Source of the DNA: Erigeron canadensis
Taxonomy: Eukaryota; Streptophyta; Magnoliopsida; Asterales; Asteraceae
Direction: 5' to 3'
DNA length: 64,000 nt
Assembly (NCBI RefSeq): GCF_010389155.1
Contig: NC_057768.1
Location: 15,869,664 to 15,933,663 of the forward strand
Part shown: positions 55,001 to 64,000 of the stretch, piece after piece
How positions within the stretch are numbered: position 1 is the stretch's first letter
Layout: each line of letters opens with the position of its first letter
Notes under the pieces: model-generated
Databases searched by the model: none
The model's input: the letters and a program-made list of their open reading frames with translations, nothing else
What the model was told of the DNA's origin: nothing
Program-made: the position numbers and the translations under genes

Positions 55001-55692
55001 CTAATTGGGACCAGCTTGTTTTGGCGACTGCAGCTCCTATTCTGGTTTCAAATTTGAGCGATTCGTTGAAATGGAAGTCCAATTCTGGTAGCTTGGAGGA
55101 GTTCTCGGTTTCTATAGCATGGAATGATCTCCAGGTTAGTGCGCCTCTTGTTGATTGGTATCATATTGTTTGGTATAAACAATGTGTGCCCAAGTTCTCT
55201 TTTCTTCTTTGGCTCGTCATTAAAAGAAAACTAAAAACTCAAGATATGCTAAGGCCATGGGATGTGCATAACGGTTCTAATTTGAATCTGGTGTGTCCGC
55301 TTTGTGGTAATCAACCAGATTCTCATTCCCATTTATTTTTTGATTGTGATTTTTCTAAACGGGTATGGCTCGAAGTTAATGTTGTTGCGGGTTTGGATCA
55401 GAATTCTGTTGATCTGGATGACATTATTCGTGGGATTCTTCCTTTGTCAAAGAAAATTTCTTGCACTAGTGTTGTTTCCAAATTGGTTTTAGCTACCTCT
55501 GTTTATCATCTTTGGCAAGAAAGAAACTTAAGGTTATTCCAACAAAGGAAAAGAAGTGAGGCTCAGCTAATTGAAGTGATTCTATCTACTATTCAGCTCA
55601 AGCTAATGACGTTTAGATTCAAAAAGAGTACAAGAGTACAAGAGACTTTGGATCGATGGAAGCTACCTCCTTTGTTGATGGAGTTAACGTAG
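52043..55692 (+). pseudogene. LINE ORF2: endonuclease, reverse transcriptase, zf-RVT
   Basis: Starts MYNIASWNIRGLN at 52043 (or MFL at 52034). Endonuclease motifs SWNIRGLN, ILESH, MGDFNAA and SDHSP are all present. A frameshift at about 52975 leads to the RT N-terminus (KAPGPDGYSVGFFKGAWSIV, NQSAFVPGRISDN). A break at about 53780 precedes DIQKAND-like sequence, then FKGKRGLRQGDPLSPYLF, a TAG at about 54038, and the intact FADD at 54112-54123. The last frame (54124-55692, 522 codons) is intact: zf-RVT CPLCGNQPDSHSHLFFDC and HLWQERNLRLFQQ. About four lesions separate this copy from a full-length frame. Confidence 0.92.
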
Positions 55693-55774
55693 AGGGTCTT
55701 TGGTTGCTGCTTATCTAGTTTATTTGCTTTATTTGCTTTGTATTGTTAGTTCAGTACTAGGTAGGTAGCTATAG

Positions 55775-55790
55775 GGGTGGTATGTCACCC
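55775..55790 (+). other. LINE 3' UTR stem-loop (copy 7, divergent)
   Basis: GGGT (55775-55778) pairs with ACCC (55787-55790) around GGTATGTC, one base different from the GGCATGTC loop of the other copies. Confidence 0.5.
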
Positions 55791-56968
55791 GCCATCTAGG
55801 CTTGGTTGTTGTTTTTTGGCATGCTCATGTAATAGTCGATGTAACATTCTGTCATGTCGCCTAAACTCTAATTGTTTTTGGGTAATTATATACTAAGCGG
55901 GGTACGATTGTTACCCTCTTACCCAAAAAAAAAAAAAATTACGGCCAGATTATTGGCATGCAAAATTTGCTTATTGTCACACAATAGATAGGACATTTAG
56001 TGATCATTAGATTAATATTGACTTTAAAACAGCCCCTATGTACATAAAAATTTGACAACCTATATAGTGGTCAGTTATACTACAACAAAACAGAATGGTA
56101 ATTAGAAGAAGTGAAGGTTCATTTCATTTATTATTATTTTACCAAAATATGGTGACAACAACTAAAAATCGAAGTCATGTAATTGTGTTGATAAAAAAAA
56201 ATTGGTAGCAACATAAGGATTATATCCCTTGAATTAAAACATAAGTTTAGTGATACAATTTGAGATTACAATAGTCTTACCAAATATTACTGAGATTTAC
56301 GGATTTGAAGAGGTTGTCTAACGCTTGATGGGTAGCTATTTGAGATGCTTAATTATTGGTCGTGAGTTCTAGACAGAAGGAGAAGTACGTATAACCATTT
56401 CTTTTATTTTGTGTTAGTTCATTATTTACTAACAAAATGACTAATATGTTTGGTCAAAGAAATGATATAATCTCTTGTTAACTCCTACAAGGCCAAGTGT
56501 CCTCCTAAATTGATGATTAATCACCAATTTAATAAGAAAAAGACATGTGTCATTGGGACACATGATATACTAATCCTTGATTAATTAGTTAGAAAATTTT
56601 ATCTAATGGCTAATCACATGATAATTTAGTCTTAATCTATGCTAGATATTAATTATTTTTATAATAAAAGATGTCTAATTATTAAGTAATTAATAACTTA
56701 CTAACATGTCAAGACACATAATAACTTAATCCATAATAAATTAAGTGTTATGAATTATAATTATAGGTTATAAACATTTTAATGATATTGACAAAAATAT
56801 TTTATTTATAAAATTAACATTCATTATTTGATGGCATTTCTTAAGACATACGATAGTCTAGGCATAACGGGGCCATAAATAGAGCGTGCTAGGTTCAAAA
56901 GCACTAGTCTTGTATAGAAACTAAAATGTTCAAGTCTAACCTTGAAACTAAACTTGACGGTTGTTACA

Positions 56969-58313
56969 TCGATAGTGCATGACAGGATTGTGAGAGATAG
57001 CAATTGCACTAGTGTTATCACAAAAGATTGGAGTTCTTGCATACTTAACACCATAATCAGTTAGTTGGTTCTTCATCCATAAAATCTGAGCACAACAACT
57101 TGCTCCAGAAATGTATTCAGCTTCAGCTGTGGAGAGTGACACTGTAGTTTGCTTCTTGCTTGTCCAACTACCCAATTTGCCACCTAGGAAATGACAACCA
57201 CCTGTTGTACTTTTCCTATCTATGTTACATCCTGCATGATCAGAATCTGAATAACCCATTAGATCTAGACTTGAGTCTTTGGGATACCAAAGACCAAGTG
57301 TGGGGACACCTTTAAGGTATCTGAAAATTCTTTCACAACATTTAAGTGTGATTCTCTGGGATCAGACTGAATCTTTCACAAAGATACGTTGCAAACATTA
57401 GGTCAGGTCTACTGGCGGTTAAGTACATAAAGGACCCCACCATACCATGATATTTTGTGGGATCCACGTGTTTTCCATTGTGATCTTAGTCCAAATTGAT
57501 ATTTTTCTTGATTTATAAAAATACCATCTTTGGTTTCTTTTACTTAAAAGATCAAAGAAATATGTCAGTTCACCCATCATACTCATTTCATACTCAGAAG
57601 ACATAATTACAAAAAACTTTTTACACATTTTGTCATTTGTAGAGCCAAACACAATATCATCAACATAAATTTGTACAAGATATCACTTTTATCATGTAAG
57701 ATGAATAAAGTATTATCTATTGCACCCCTTTTAAAACCATTCTTCAGAAGATGTTTAGTAAGAGTATCATACAATGCTCTAGGTGCTTGTCTTAGACCAT
57801 ACAGTGCCTTATTTAGTCTGTACACGCAGTGAGGCTTTTCTTCATTTATGAATCCTAGTGGCTGATACACATACACAACTTCTTCCAATTCACCATTCAA
57901 GAATGCACTTTTAACATCCATCTAATAGACTTTGAACTCACGATGAGCTGCAAAATCTAAGAAAATTCTGATAGCTTCAAGTCTAGCAACTTGAGCAAAA
58001 GTTTCATCAAAATCTACACCTTCTTCTTGTGAATAACCCTTTGCAACAAGTCTGGCCTTCTTTCAAGTCACATGTCCATCTTCATCCATCTTTTTTCTGA
58101 AGACTCATCTCGTCCCTATTGGCTCCCTCTTCAGATCATTGGGACATGGAACAAGTTCCCACACATTGTTCCTTCTGAATGGTTGAGCTGATCTTGCATG
58201 GCTTCAACCCAACTTGGGTTTTTCATAGCCTCGTCAATCTTATTTGGTTCAATCAGTAATAAGAAGCTAACGTATAGACATTGATCGCTTGTGCCTCTTT
58301 TGGTCTGAACCCC
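56969..58313 (-). pseudogene. Ty1/copia reverse transcriptase and RNase H
   Basis: Minus strand, 5' to 3': GVQTKRGTSDQ linker, PSWVEAMQDQL (start of RT), a stretch with frameshifts, then [20 protein letters not shown] and [20 protein letters not shown] (57921 onward). The catalytic YVDD is encoded at about 57653-57664 but in a shifted frame. RNase H at 57259-56975 reads GYSDSDHAGCNIDRKSTTGG, SLSTAEAEYISGASCCAQ and FCDNTSAIAISHNPV. The RNase H style suggests a SIRE-type copia. It is cut by the Tekay-like LTR at 56968 and by the family-2 LTR at about 58313; gag, protease and integrase are absent. Confidence 0.88.
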
Positions 58314-59408
58314 AAATACGAAAATGCCCCTGAGATGCCCTGAACTCAGCTCAGACAGAGTCAACTTGGACTCAGCTCAGGCCATGATGATGATTCCCTC
58401 GATGGCACACTTTGGGAAGATGATTGGTGATCCTATCAGCCCCCTAGGATTCACCTTACTTAAAAGGAAAGACTGAAATGTGGGGGGAAGTTTGAAGATC
58501 AGCTCGCAAATTCGTTCAATCTGGATCAGCTTGGAAGAAGAGTCAGCTTGGGACGACCAGTCTGGGTGAGCATGGGCAGAGTCAGCTTGGAACTGAATCA
58601 GCCTGGGATTTTCAAACACTTACCTAATTTGCAGCTTTCAATAACTAGGTCAGGTCATGTGATTAGCACGTGTGTGTGGCTGTTCTAGATGAATCTGAAT
58701 AAGGATAAGAATTCAGTTGTGTATTATTTTGTCTTGTTTTGGTGACACCTGATCGAGGGAGAAGAAGAATGCAAGTTGGGACCATAGAGGGAACCTTCCA
58801 CTACCCTACAGCTGCAGATTGTGTTCTCTATTCCTATTCGTTGTTTTATAACAACCTTGTACTAGTTGTCTAGGATAGAATATTCATTGTCTATTGTATT
58901 TCCTCAATAAATAGAGGCTGCCTTTTCTTGTAAAAGAGGCAGAGTGTGATTATGAAAGTGTGATAGAGCTGAATTTTATTCATTTTAAAAATCTTCTTTA
59001 CCTTTATCGATCTTTGATCTTGGTGGTTTGATGTGGTCCCTTTATCAGTAACCTTGGTGGCTTTGCCTTTATAGATTATTGTGGTGAAATCTTAAAAAAA
59101 TCTTCATTACTTTTATCTGTATTTGTGGTGGCTTAGCCTTTATCAAATATAGTGGTGGTTTTAGAGTGTTTTTGGTATTTGATTTTAGTGGTTCAGTCCT
59201 TTACGAATCAAGTATTAGATTCTTATCTATCCTTGTTTGTTTGTTCTTGTTTTTCATTGTTGTTGTACTATTTGTTCTTATAGGCAGCTTGGGTGTGTTT
59301 GTCATAAAATCCAGGAAATTCCTACAAAAATAGTTTATATTCCGCTGTGCTTGTGTTTTGTGAGTTGACTCAGTCTAACTATGAGTATTTCAGCTCAATT
59401 TCACATCA
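58314..59408 (+). mobile_element. 5' LTR of gypsy B1 (family 2)
   Basis: The start is near AAATACGAAAATGCCCCTG (the first bases are altered from the TGATACG of B2) and the end is TTTCACATCA at 59408, followed by the PBS. The pol extension is open near the start (SAQAMMMIPSMAHFGKM, TLLKRKD-stop). A TATA-like CAATAAATAG is at about 58909-58918, with the hairpin series at about 59009-59215. Confidence 0.85.
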
Positions 59409-59411
59409 GAT

Positions 59412-59425
59412 TGGTATCAGAGCCA
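59412..59425 (+). other. Primer-binding site of B1
   Basis: TGGTATCAGAGCCA, 3 nt after the LTR; initiator tRNA-Met type. Confidence 0.92.
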
Positions 59426-59504
59426 GGTTTAAAAAGGTTTCTTAATCTTTTTGTCCTTGGGGTTGTGTTGTTTGAAAGTTGTTCTGAGTTTCCTTTGTAA
59501 AAGT

Positions 59505-60683
59505 ATGGCTTTTAGAAGAAATATGACTTTGGAAGAAGCTCATAATCTTAGAAGGGATAGACAGATCGAAGCTCTCCAAGAACAGCTTGGAAGGGTTGTT
59601 AATCTGTTAAAAGATGGTGGTGTGAGGTTAAATAGAGAAGATATTGTTGTTAGTGAAAGGGGCTCTGGTTCCCAAGACCTTAGTCTTGGATCTGATAGTA
59701 CTCCTAGATCTTCTAGCGAGTCTAATGCTTCCAATCAGCCTAGAAGGAGGTATAGGAGGCATAAGATTGATGTTAAAGATATTAAGGTAGACCCACCAGA
59801 TTTGGTTGGTTCTTCTAACCCAGAAAATTACTTTGAATGGGTTCAGATTATGGACAGAATTATGGAAATTAAGGGGTATGATGATAGAAAAGGTTTCAAG
59901 GTTGCTGTTATGAAGCTGAGTAAGTATGCATCAGCTTGGTATGAAAACATGAAGGGTGAAAGAGAGTATAAGGGTAAAAGCAAAGTCAAGACCTTGTCAA
60001 AGCTGAAGGAGGTTATACAGAAGCGGTTTGTTCCTGAAGCTTATAAGCAAGAGTTGTATATTCATATGAACAGCTTGAAACAAGGAAGTAAAGAGGTTGT
60101 GGAGTATATAAGGGAGTTTGAACAACTTAAGATCAGAACAGGGGTGAAGGAAGCTGAAGAACATACTATTACAAGATTCATGGGTGGTATGAATCCCTTA
60201 ATTGTTGAGAAGATGGAGTTGCAGCCTATGTGGACATTTGAAGGTGCGTGCAAGCTGGCCATTCAGCTTGAAAGGCAAATAAAGAAGAGGTCAACCAACA
60301 AGTCAATTCCTAAACCTATTGTACCTACCAAGAATCCTATCTTTAAAGAAGTTAACTCTGGAAAAGGGAAGGTTGGAGAAGGGTCCAAGGAGCCTAAGAA
60401 GAGATGTTTCAAGTGTCATGGGTATGGACATTTCCAAGCTGAGTGTCCCAATCTGAGGGCTCTCACACTGAAAGAAGTTGAAGAACTGGAGGCTGAAGCT
60501 GCGTATGAAGATAAGTGTACTTATGATGAAGATCCTAGTGAAGAAGAGTTTGTTGAAGCTGATGTTGGTGACATGTTGGTAATTAGAAGAGAATGCATGC
60601 TAATGAAGCTCCTGATGATAAAGCTCAATGGGAAAACATTTTCCATTCAAGCTGCATTATCAAAGGAAAAGTGTGCAGTCTGA
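59505..60683 (+). pseudogene. gypsy B1 gag
   Basis: Starts MAFRRNMTLEEAHNLRRDRQ at 59505, chosen because A and C share this start. Domains: short coiled coil (EALQEQLGRVVNLLKDGG), basic RRRYRRHK, capsid (DPPDLVGSSNPENYFEWVQ, ASAWYENMKGEREYKGKSK, KEAEEHTITRFMGGMN), nucleocapsid zinc knuckle CFKCHGYGHFQAEC (about 60405-60446, intact), and an acidic tail. It is the best-preserved gag in the window. A one-base loss near 60590 (AGAAGAGAATG against AGAAGAGCAATG in B2) throws it out of frame before protease; the read-through ends at 60683. Confidence 0.9.
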
Positions 60684-61986
60684 TTATTGATGGAGGAAGT
60701 TGTGCCAATGCTGCATCTACCTATATGGTGGACAAGTTGGGTCTTTCAACTACCAAGCACCCACACCCATACAAACTACAATGGCTCAGCCCAGGCAATG
60801 AGGTAAAAGTTAATCGCCAAGTAGTTATTCCTTTTTCTATTGGTACTGTTTATCAAGATGAAGTTACTTGTGATGTTGTGCCTATGGAAGCCTGTCATTT
60901 ACTGTTTTGTAGGCCTTGGTTATACGATAAGTATGTGTACCATAATGGTCACTTAAATACTTACTCTCTGTTTATTAATGGGAAGGAAGTCACACTAACT
61001 TCCCTAAAACCCAATGAGATTATTAAGACTGAATCAAGTACCAGGGCTGATAGATCTTTATTTATGAGTCAAGTTGATGTTGAAAAGGAATTAAACAGTG
61101 GTACTTCTGTTTTGTTGTTACTTATGCTTGAAAATGGTGAAGATAAGGAGTGTGAAGAAATCCCTAGTATAGTTAGACCATTACTTGCTGAATTTGCTTA
61201 TGTATTTCCAGAGGAATTACCTGCTGGTTTGCCACCTATTAGAGGGATTAAGCTTCAGATTGACCTAATCCTAGGGTCAATTCTTCCTAACAAAGTTGCT
61301 TATAGATGCTCCCCTAATGAGGCTAATGTGTTACAAAAACAAGTAGATGAGCTGATTGGTAAAGGCTATGTTCGAGCTAGCATGAGTCCTTGTTCTGTTC
61401 CAGCTTTATTGGTGCCAAAGAAAGATGGTTCTATGCGTATGTGTGTTGATAGCAGAGCCATCAATAACACCACTATCAGTATAGATGCATTTCTAGATTA
61501 GATGATATGCTTGATGAGTTGCATGGGTCTAGTGTATTTTCAAAGATAGCTTTGAGAAGTGGCTACCATCAGATCAGAATGAAGGAAGGAGATGAGTGGA
61601 AAACAGTCTTTAAGATTAAAGGTAGGCTGTTTAAATGGCTTGTCATGACATTTGGACTATCTAATGCACGCAACACTTTCATGAGATTAATGAATGAAGT
61701 GTTGAGGCCTCTTATTGGTAAGTTTGTGGTTGTGTACTTTGATGATATCCTGGTTTATTCTCAGTCTGAGAAGGAACACCTGGAACATTTGAAAGCTTTG
61801 TTTGAGCTGTTAAGAAGACACCAACTCTATGGCAAGTTAAAGAAATGTAATTTTATGGTTAGTAGTGTTGTATTTTTAGGCTATATGGTTTCTAAGGAGG
61901 GCATTTCTATGGATCCATCCAAGGTTGAGCAATCAGATCCTGGCCCATTCCTTCTTCTATTACTGAAGTCAGAAGTGAAGGCTTAG
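60593..61986 (+). pseudogene. gypsy B1 protease and reverse transcriptase
   Basis: Protease: KVCSLIIDGGSCANAAS (active site intact), VKVNRQVVIPFSIGTVYQDE, and LLFCRPWLYDKY (Gly to Cys in the conserved LLGRPW). RT begins [19 protein letters not shown] and loses frame at about 61480. From 61507, motif A reads [13 protein letters not shown]: the catalytic Asp is Ala (codon 61549-61551). [11 protein letters not shown] is intact. Another frame loss occurs at about 61930. Confidence 0.9.
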
Positions 61987-62048
61987 CCTCATTTTATAGA
62001 AGGTTCATTAGAGATTTCTCTACAGTTGTAGCTCCTATAACTGACTGG

Positions 62049-63253
62049 GTGTTCCGTTGGCCTAAGTCAGCTCAGGTTGCTTTTGAATCTTTAAAGGAGA
62101 AGCTGAGTTCAGCTCCTGTCCTTTCTTTGCTTAATTTTGATTCACTATTTGAGCTTGAATGTGATGCTAATGGTGTTGGCATTGGAGCTATGTTGATACA
62201 AGATAGAAAACCAGTTGCCTACTTTAGTGAGAAGCTGAACGGATCTAAGCTGAATTATAGTACTTATGATAAGGAGTTCTATGCCATTATTCGAGCTGTT
62301 GATCATTGGTCTCACTACTTAAAACCAAAGCAGTTTGTTTTGTATTCTGATCATGAAGCTCTCAAGTACATTAATGGGCAACACAAGCTGAATCAAATAC
62401 ATGCTAAATGGGTTGAGTTTCTGCAAACGTATTCTTTTGCCTCCAAGCGTAAGACTGGTTCTTCTAATGTTGTTGCTGATGCTCTTTCAAGAAGACATTC
62501 TATGCTATCTATTTTGGTGTCCAAGGTTCTTGGATTTTCATTTATCAAGGAATTCTATGAAAAAATTGATCCAGATTTTGGCTCTATTATTTGTTCATCT
62601 CCAAATGAAGCTAAAGGGCCTTATATTATTCAAGATGGATTTCTGTTCAAGAATGGTAAGTTGTGTATCCCAAAAGGCTCTATCAGGGATTTGTTGATTA
62701 GAGAAGCACATGGGGGAGGTTTGGCTGGTCATTTTGGCATTACTAAAACTATGAAAATTCTGGGTGAACATTTTCATTGACCTTCTATGGTAAAAGACGT
62801 GCAAGATATAGTCAAGAGATGCTCTACTTGTCAGCAAGCTAAGTCTACTTTTCACAAGGGTTTGTATACCCCTCTTCCAGTTCTTAATCAGCCTTGGGAA
62901 GACCTGAGTATGGATTTTATTATTGCTCTATCAAGGACTCAGCGCGACAAAGATTCTATTGGTGGTAGTTGATAGATTCTCAAAGATGGCTCCTTTCATT
63001 CCTTGTCACACTACTAATGATGCCACCAAAGTAGCAGCTTTATTCTTTCAAGAGATAGTTCGACTTCATGGAATTCCAAAAACTATTGTCTCAGATCGAG
63101 ATGTAAAGTTTTTGAGTTACTTTTGAAAGACATTGTGGAAGTTGATGGTTTAGCACTTCTCACCATCCCCAAACTGATGGTCAGACTGAAGTAACAAACA
63201 AAACCATTGGGATGCTACTAAGAACACTAGTGAAGAAGACTTTAAAGGATTAG
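62049..63253 (+). pseudogene. gypsy B1 RNase H and integrase
   Basis: RNase H with [52 protein letters not shown] and VVADALSRR: all four acidic positions present. Integrase zinc finger [16 protein letters not shown], a stop at 62778, then CSTCQQAK; core [20 protein letters not shown], a frameshift near 62958, DRFSKMAPF and [17 protein letters not shown]. The Glu region and C-terminal domain are lost: a deletion joins KKTLKGL directly to the LTR at about 63253. Confidence 0.88.
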
Positions 63254-64000
63254 GACTGAACTCAGTTCAGACAGAGTCAGCTTAGACTCAGCTCAGGCCA
63301 TGATAATGATTCCCACAATGGCACACTTTGGGAAGATGATTGGTGATCCTATCTGCCCCTAGGATTCACCTTACTTAAAAGGGAAGACTGAAATGTGGGG
63401 GGAAGTTTGAAGATCAGCTCGCAAATTCATCCAATCTGGATCAGCTTGGAAGAAGAGTCAGCTTGGGACGACCAGTCTGGGTGAGCTTGGGCAGAGTCAG
63501 CTTGGAATTGAATCAGCCTGGGATTTTCAAACACTTACCTAATTTGCTGCTTTCAATAACCAGGTCAAGTCATGTGATTAGCACGTGTGTGTGGCTGTTC
63601 TAGATGAATCTGAATAAGGATAAGAATTCAGTTGTGTATTTTTTGTCTTGTTTTGGTGACACCTGATCGTGGGAGAAGAAGTATACAAGTGGGGACCAGA
63701 GAGAGAACCTTCCACTACCCTACAGCTGCAGATTGTGTTCTCTGTTCCTATTGGTTGTTTTATAACAACCTTGTACTATTTGTCTAGGGTAGAATATTCC
63801 TTGTCTCTTGTATTTCCTCTATAAATAGAGGTTGCCTCTTATTGTAAAAGAGGCAGAGTGTGTTTATGAAAGTTTGATAGGGCTGAATTCTATTCACTTT
63901 AAAAATCTTCTTTACCTTTATGGATCTTTGATCTTGGTGGTTTGAAGTGGTCCCTTTATCAGTAATCTTGGTAGCTTTGCCTTTATAGATTATTGTGGTG
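63254..64000 (+). mobile_element. 3' LTR of gypsy B1, cut by the window end
   Basis: Aligns with 58350 onward. The first 35 bases or so are lost in the deletion. The pol extension is recognisable (SAQAMIMIPTMAHFGKM), then frameshifted. The hairpin series begins at about 63918, with H2 left arm CAGTAATCT at 63960-63968. Confidence 0.85.

Larger units (their letters stand above)
50342..55937 (+). mobile_element. Near-complete LINE, plus strand, with poly(A)
   Basis: Runs from a short 5' UTR through ORF1 and ORF2 to a 3' UTR that ends with the GGGTAATTATATAC...GTTACCC dyad and a poly(A) tract of about 13. Imperfect 15-bp duplications at 50327-50341 (ATTACAGGCAGATTA) and 55938-55952 (ATTACGGCCAGATTA) bracket it. 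The 5' UTR is short (about 115 bp), so slight 5' truncation is possible. It is inserted in the Tekay-like LTR. Confidence 0.9.
42005..56968 (-). mobile_element. Second Tekay-like LTR, split by two long LINEs
   Basis: Plus view begins TGTAACACCCCGCTAAGGCGG at 42005 (the same end as 24008) and ends GACGGTTGTTACA at 56968, with terminal inverted repeats TGTAAC/GTTACA. Removing the two LINEs leaves about 2.4 kb. Shared text with the first LTR includes gttgagtgagttcatagg near 42311 and aaaggggctatgaac near 42712. The flanks (tcagt, tcgat) are not a clean duplication and no internal region is present, so it is a lone or rearranged LTR. Its own segments 49833-50326 and 55953-56968 are AT-rich without genes. 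An 8-bp perfect dyad CATGTGTC/GACACATG lies at 56544-56564. Confidence 0.6.

Overview
This window looks like nuclear DNA from a eudicot plant, possibly Asteraceae; the family is a low-confidence impression from the style of the elements. No host gene was found. Nearly everything is retrotransposon: plant L1-type LINEs with a DUF4283/CCHC ORF1 and an endonuclease-RT-zf-RVT ORF2, Ty3/gypsy chromoviruses, Ty1/copia remnants, LTRs and one tRNA-derived SINE. Almost every coding region is broken by stops, frameshifts or deletions.

Layout. 1-835: LINE fragment (-) carrying a SINE. 917-1971: a complete lone LTR. 2211-4416: copia leader and gag (+). 4417-5045: LTR piece (-). 5046-9389: CRM-like gypsy element B2 (+), internally deleted, with its 3' LTR. 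9390-11009: LINE (+) with a second LINE (-) inside its 3' UTR. 11010-12411: degenerate LTR-like DNA and an unknown ORF. 12412-19814: LINE ORF1 (+) split by gypsy element A (-, 13279-19670, two LTRs). 19815-33044: a Tekay-like gypsy (-) with gag-protease, an unusual extra leader ORF and a roughly 4 kb 5' LTR holding LINEs. 33045-36632: LINE tail (+) and truncated gypsy C (-). 36633-42004: scrambled integrase pieces, LINE pieces and two inverted LTR pairs. 42005-56968: a second Tekay-like LTR (-) split by a full-length LINE (-, itself holding a solo LTR) and a near-complete LINE (+). 56969-58313: copia RT/RNase H (-). 58314-64000: gypsy element B1 (+), whose 3' LTR runs off the window.

The most interesting signals are not genes. 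(1) The LINE 3' UTRs carry two adjacent stem-loops whose stems differ between copies but stay complementary, around an invariant GGCATGTC loop. (2) The CRM-like LTRs carry, downstream of the TATA box, a hairpin series with paired substitutions between copies. (3) The gypsy pol frame runs into the 3' LTR and encodes a C-terminal motif shared by two otherwise divergent LTR families. (4) The Tekay-like leader holds a decayed sense-strand ORF ending in a hydrophobic segment. Family names rest on remembered motif patterns and were not searched.
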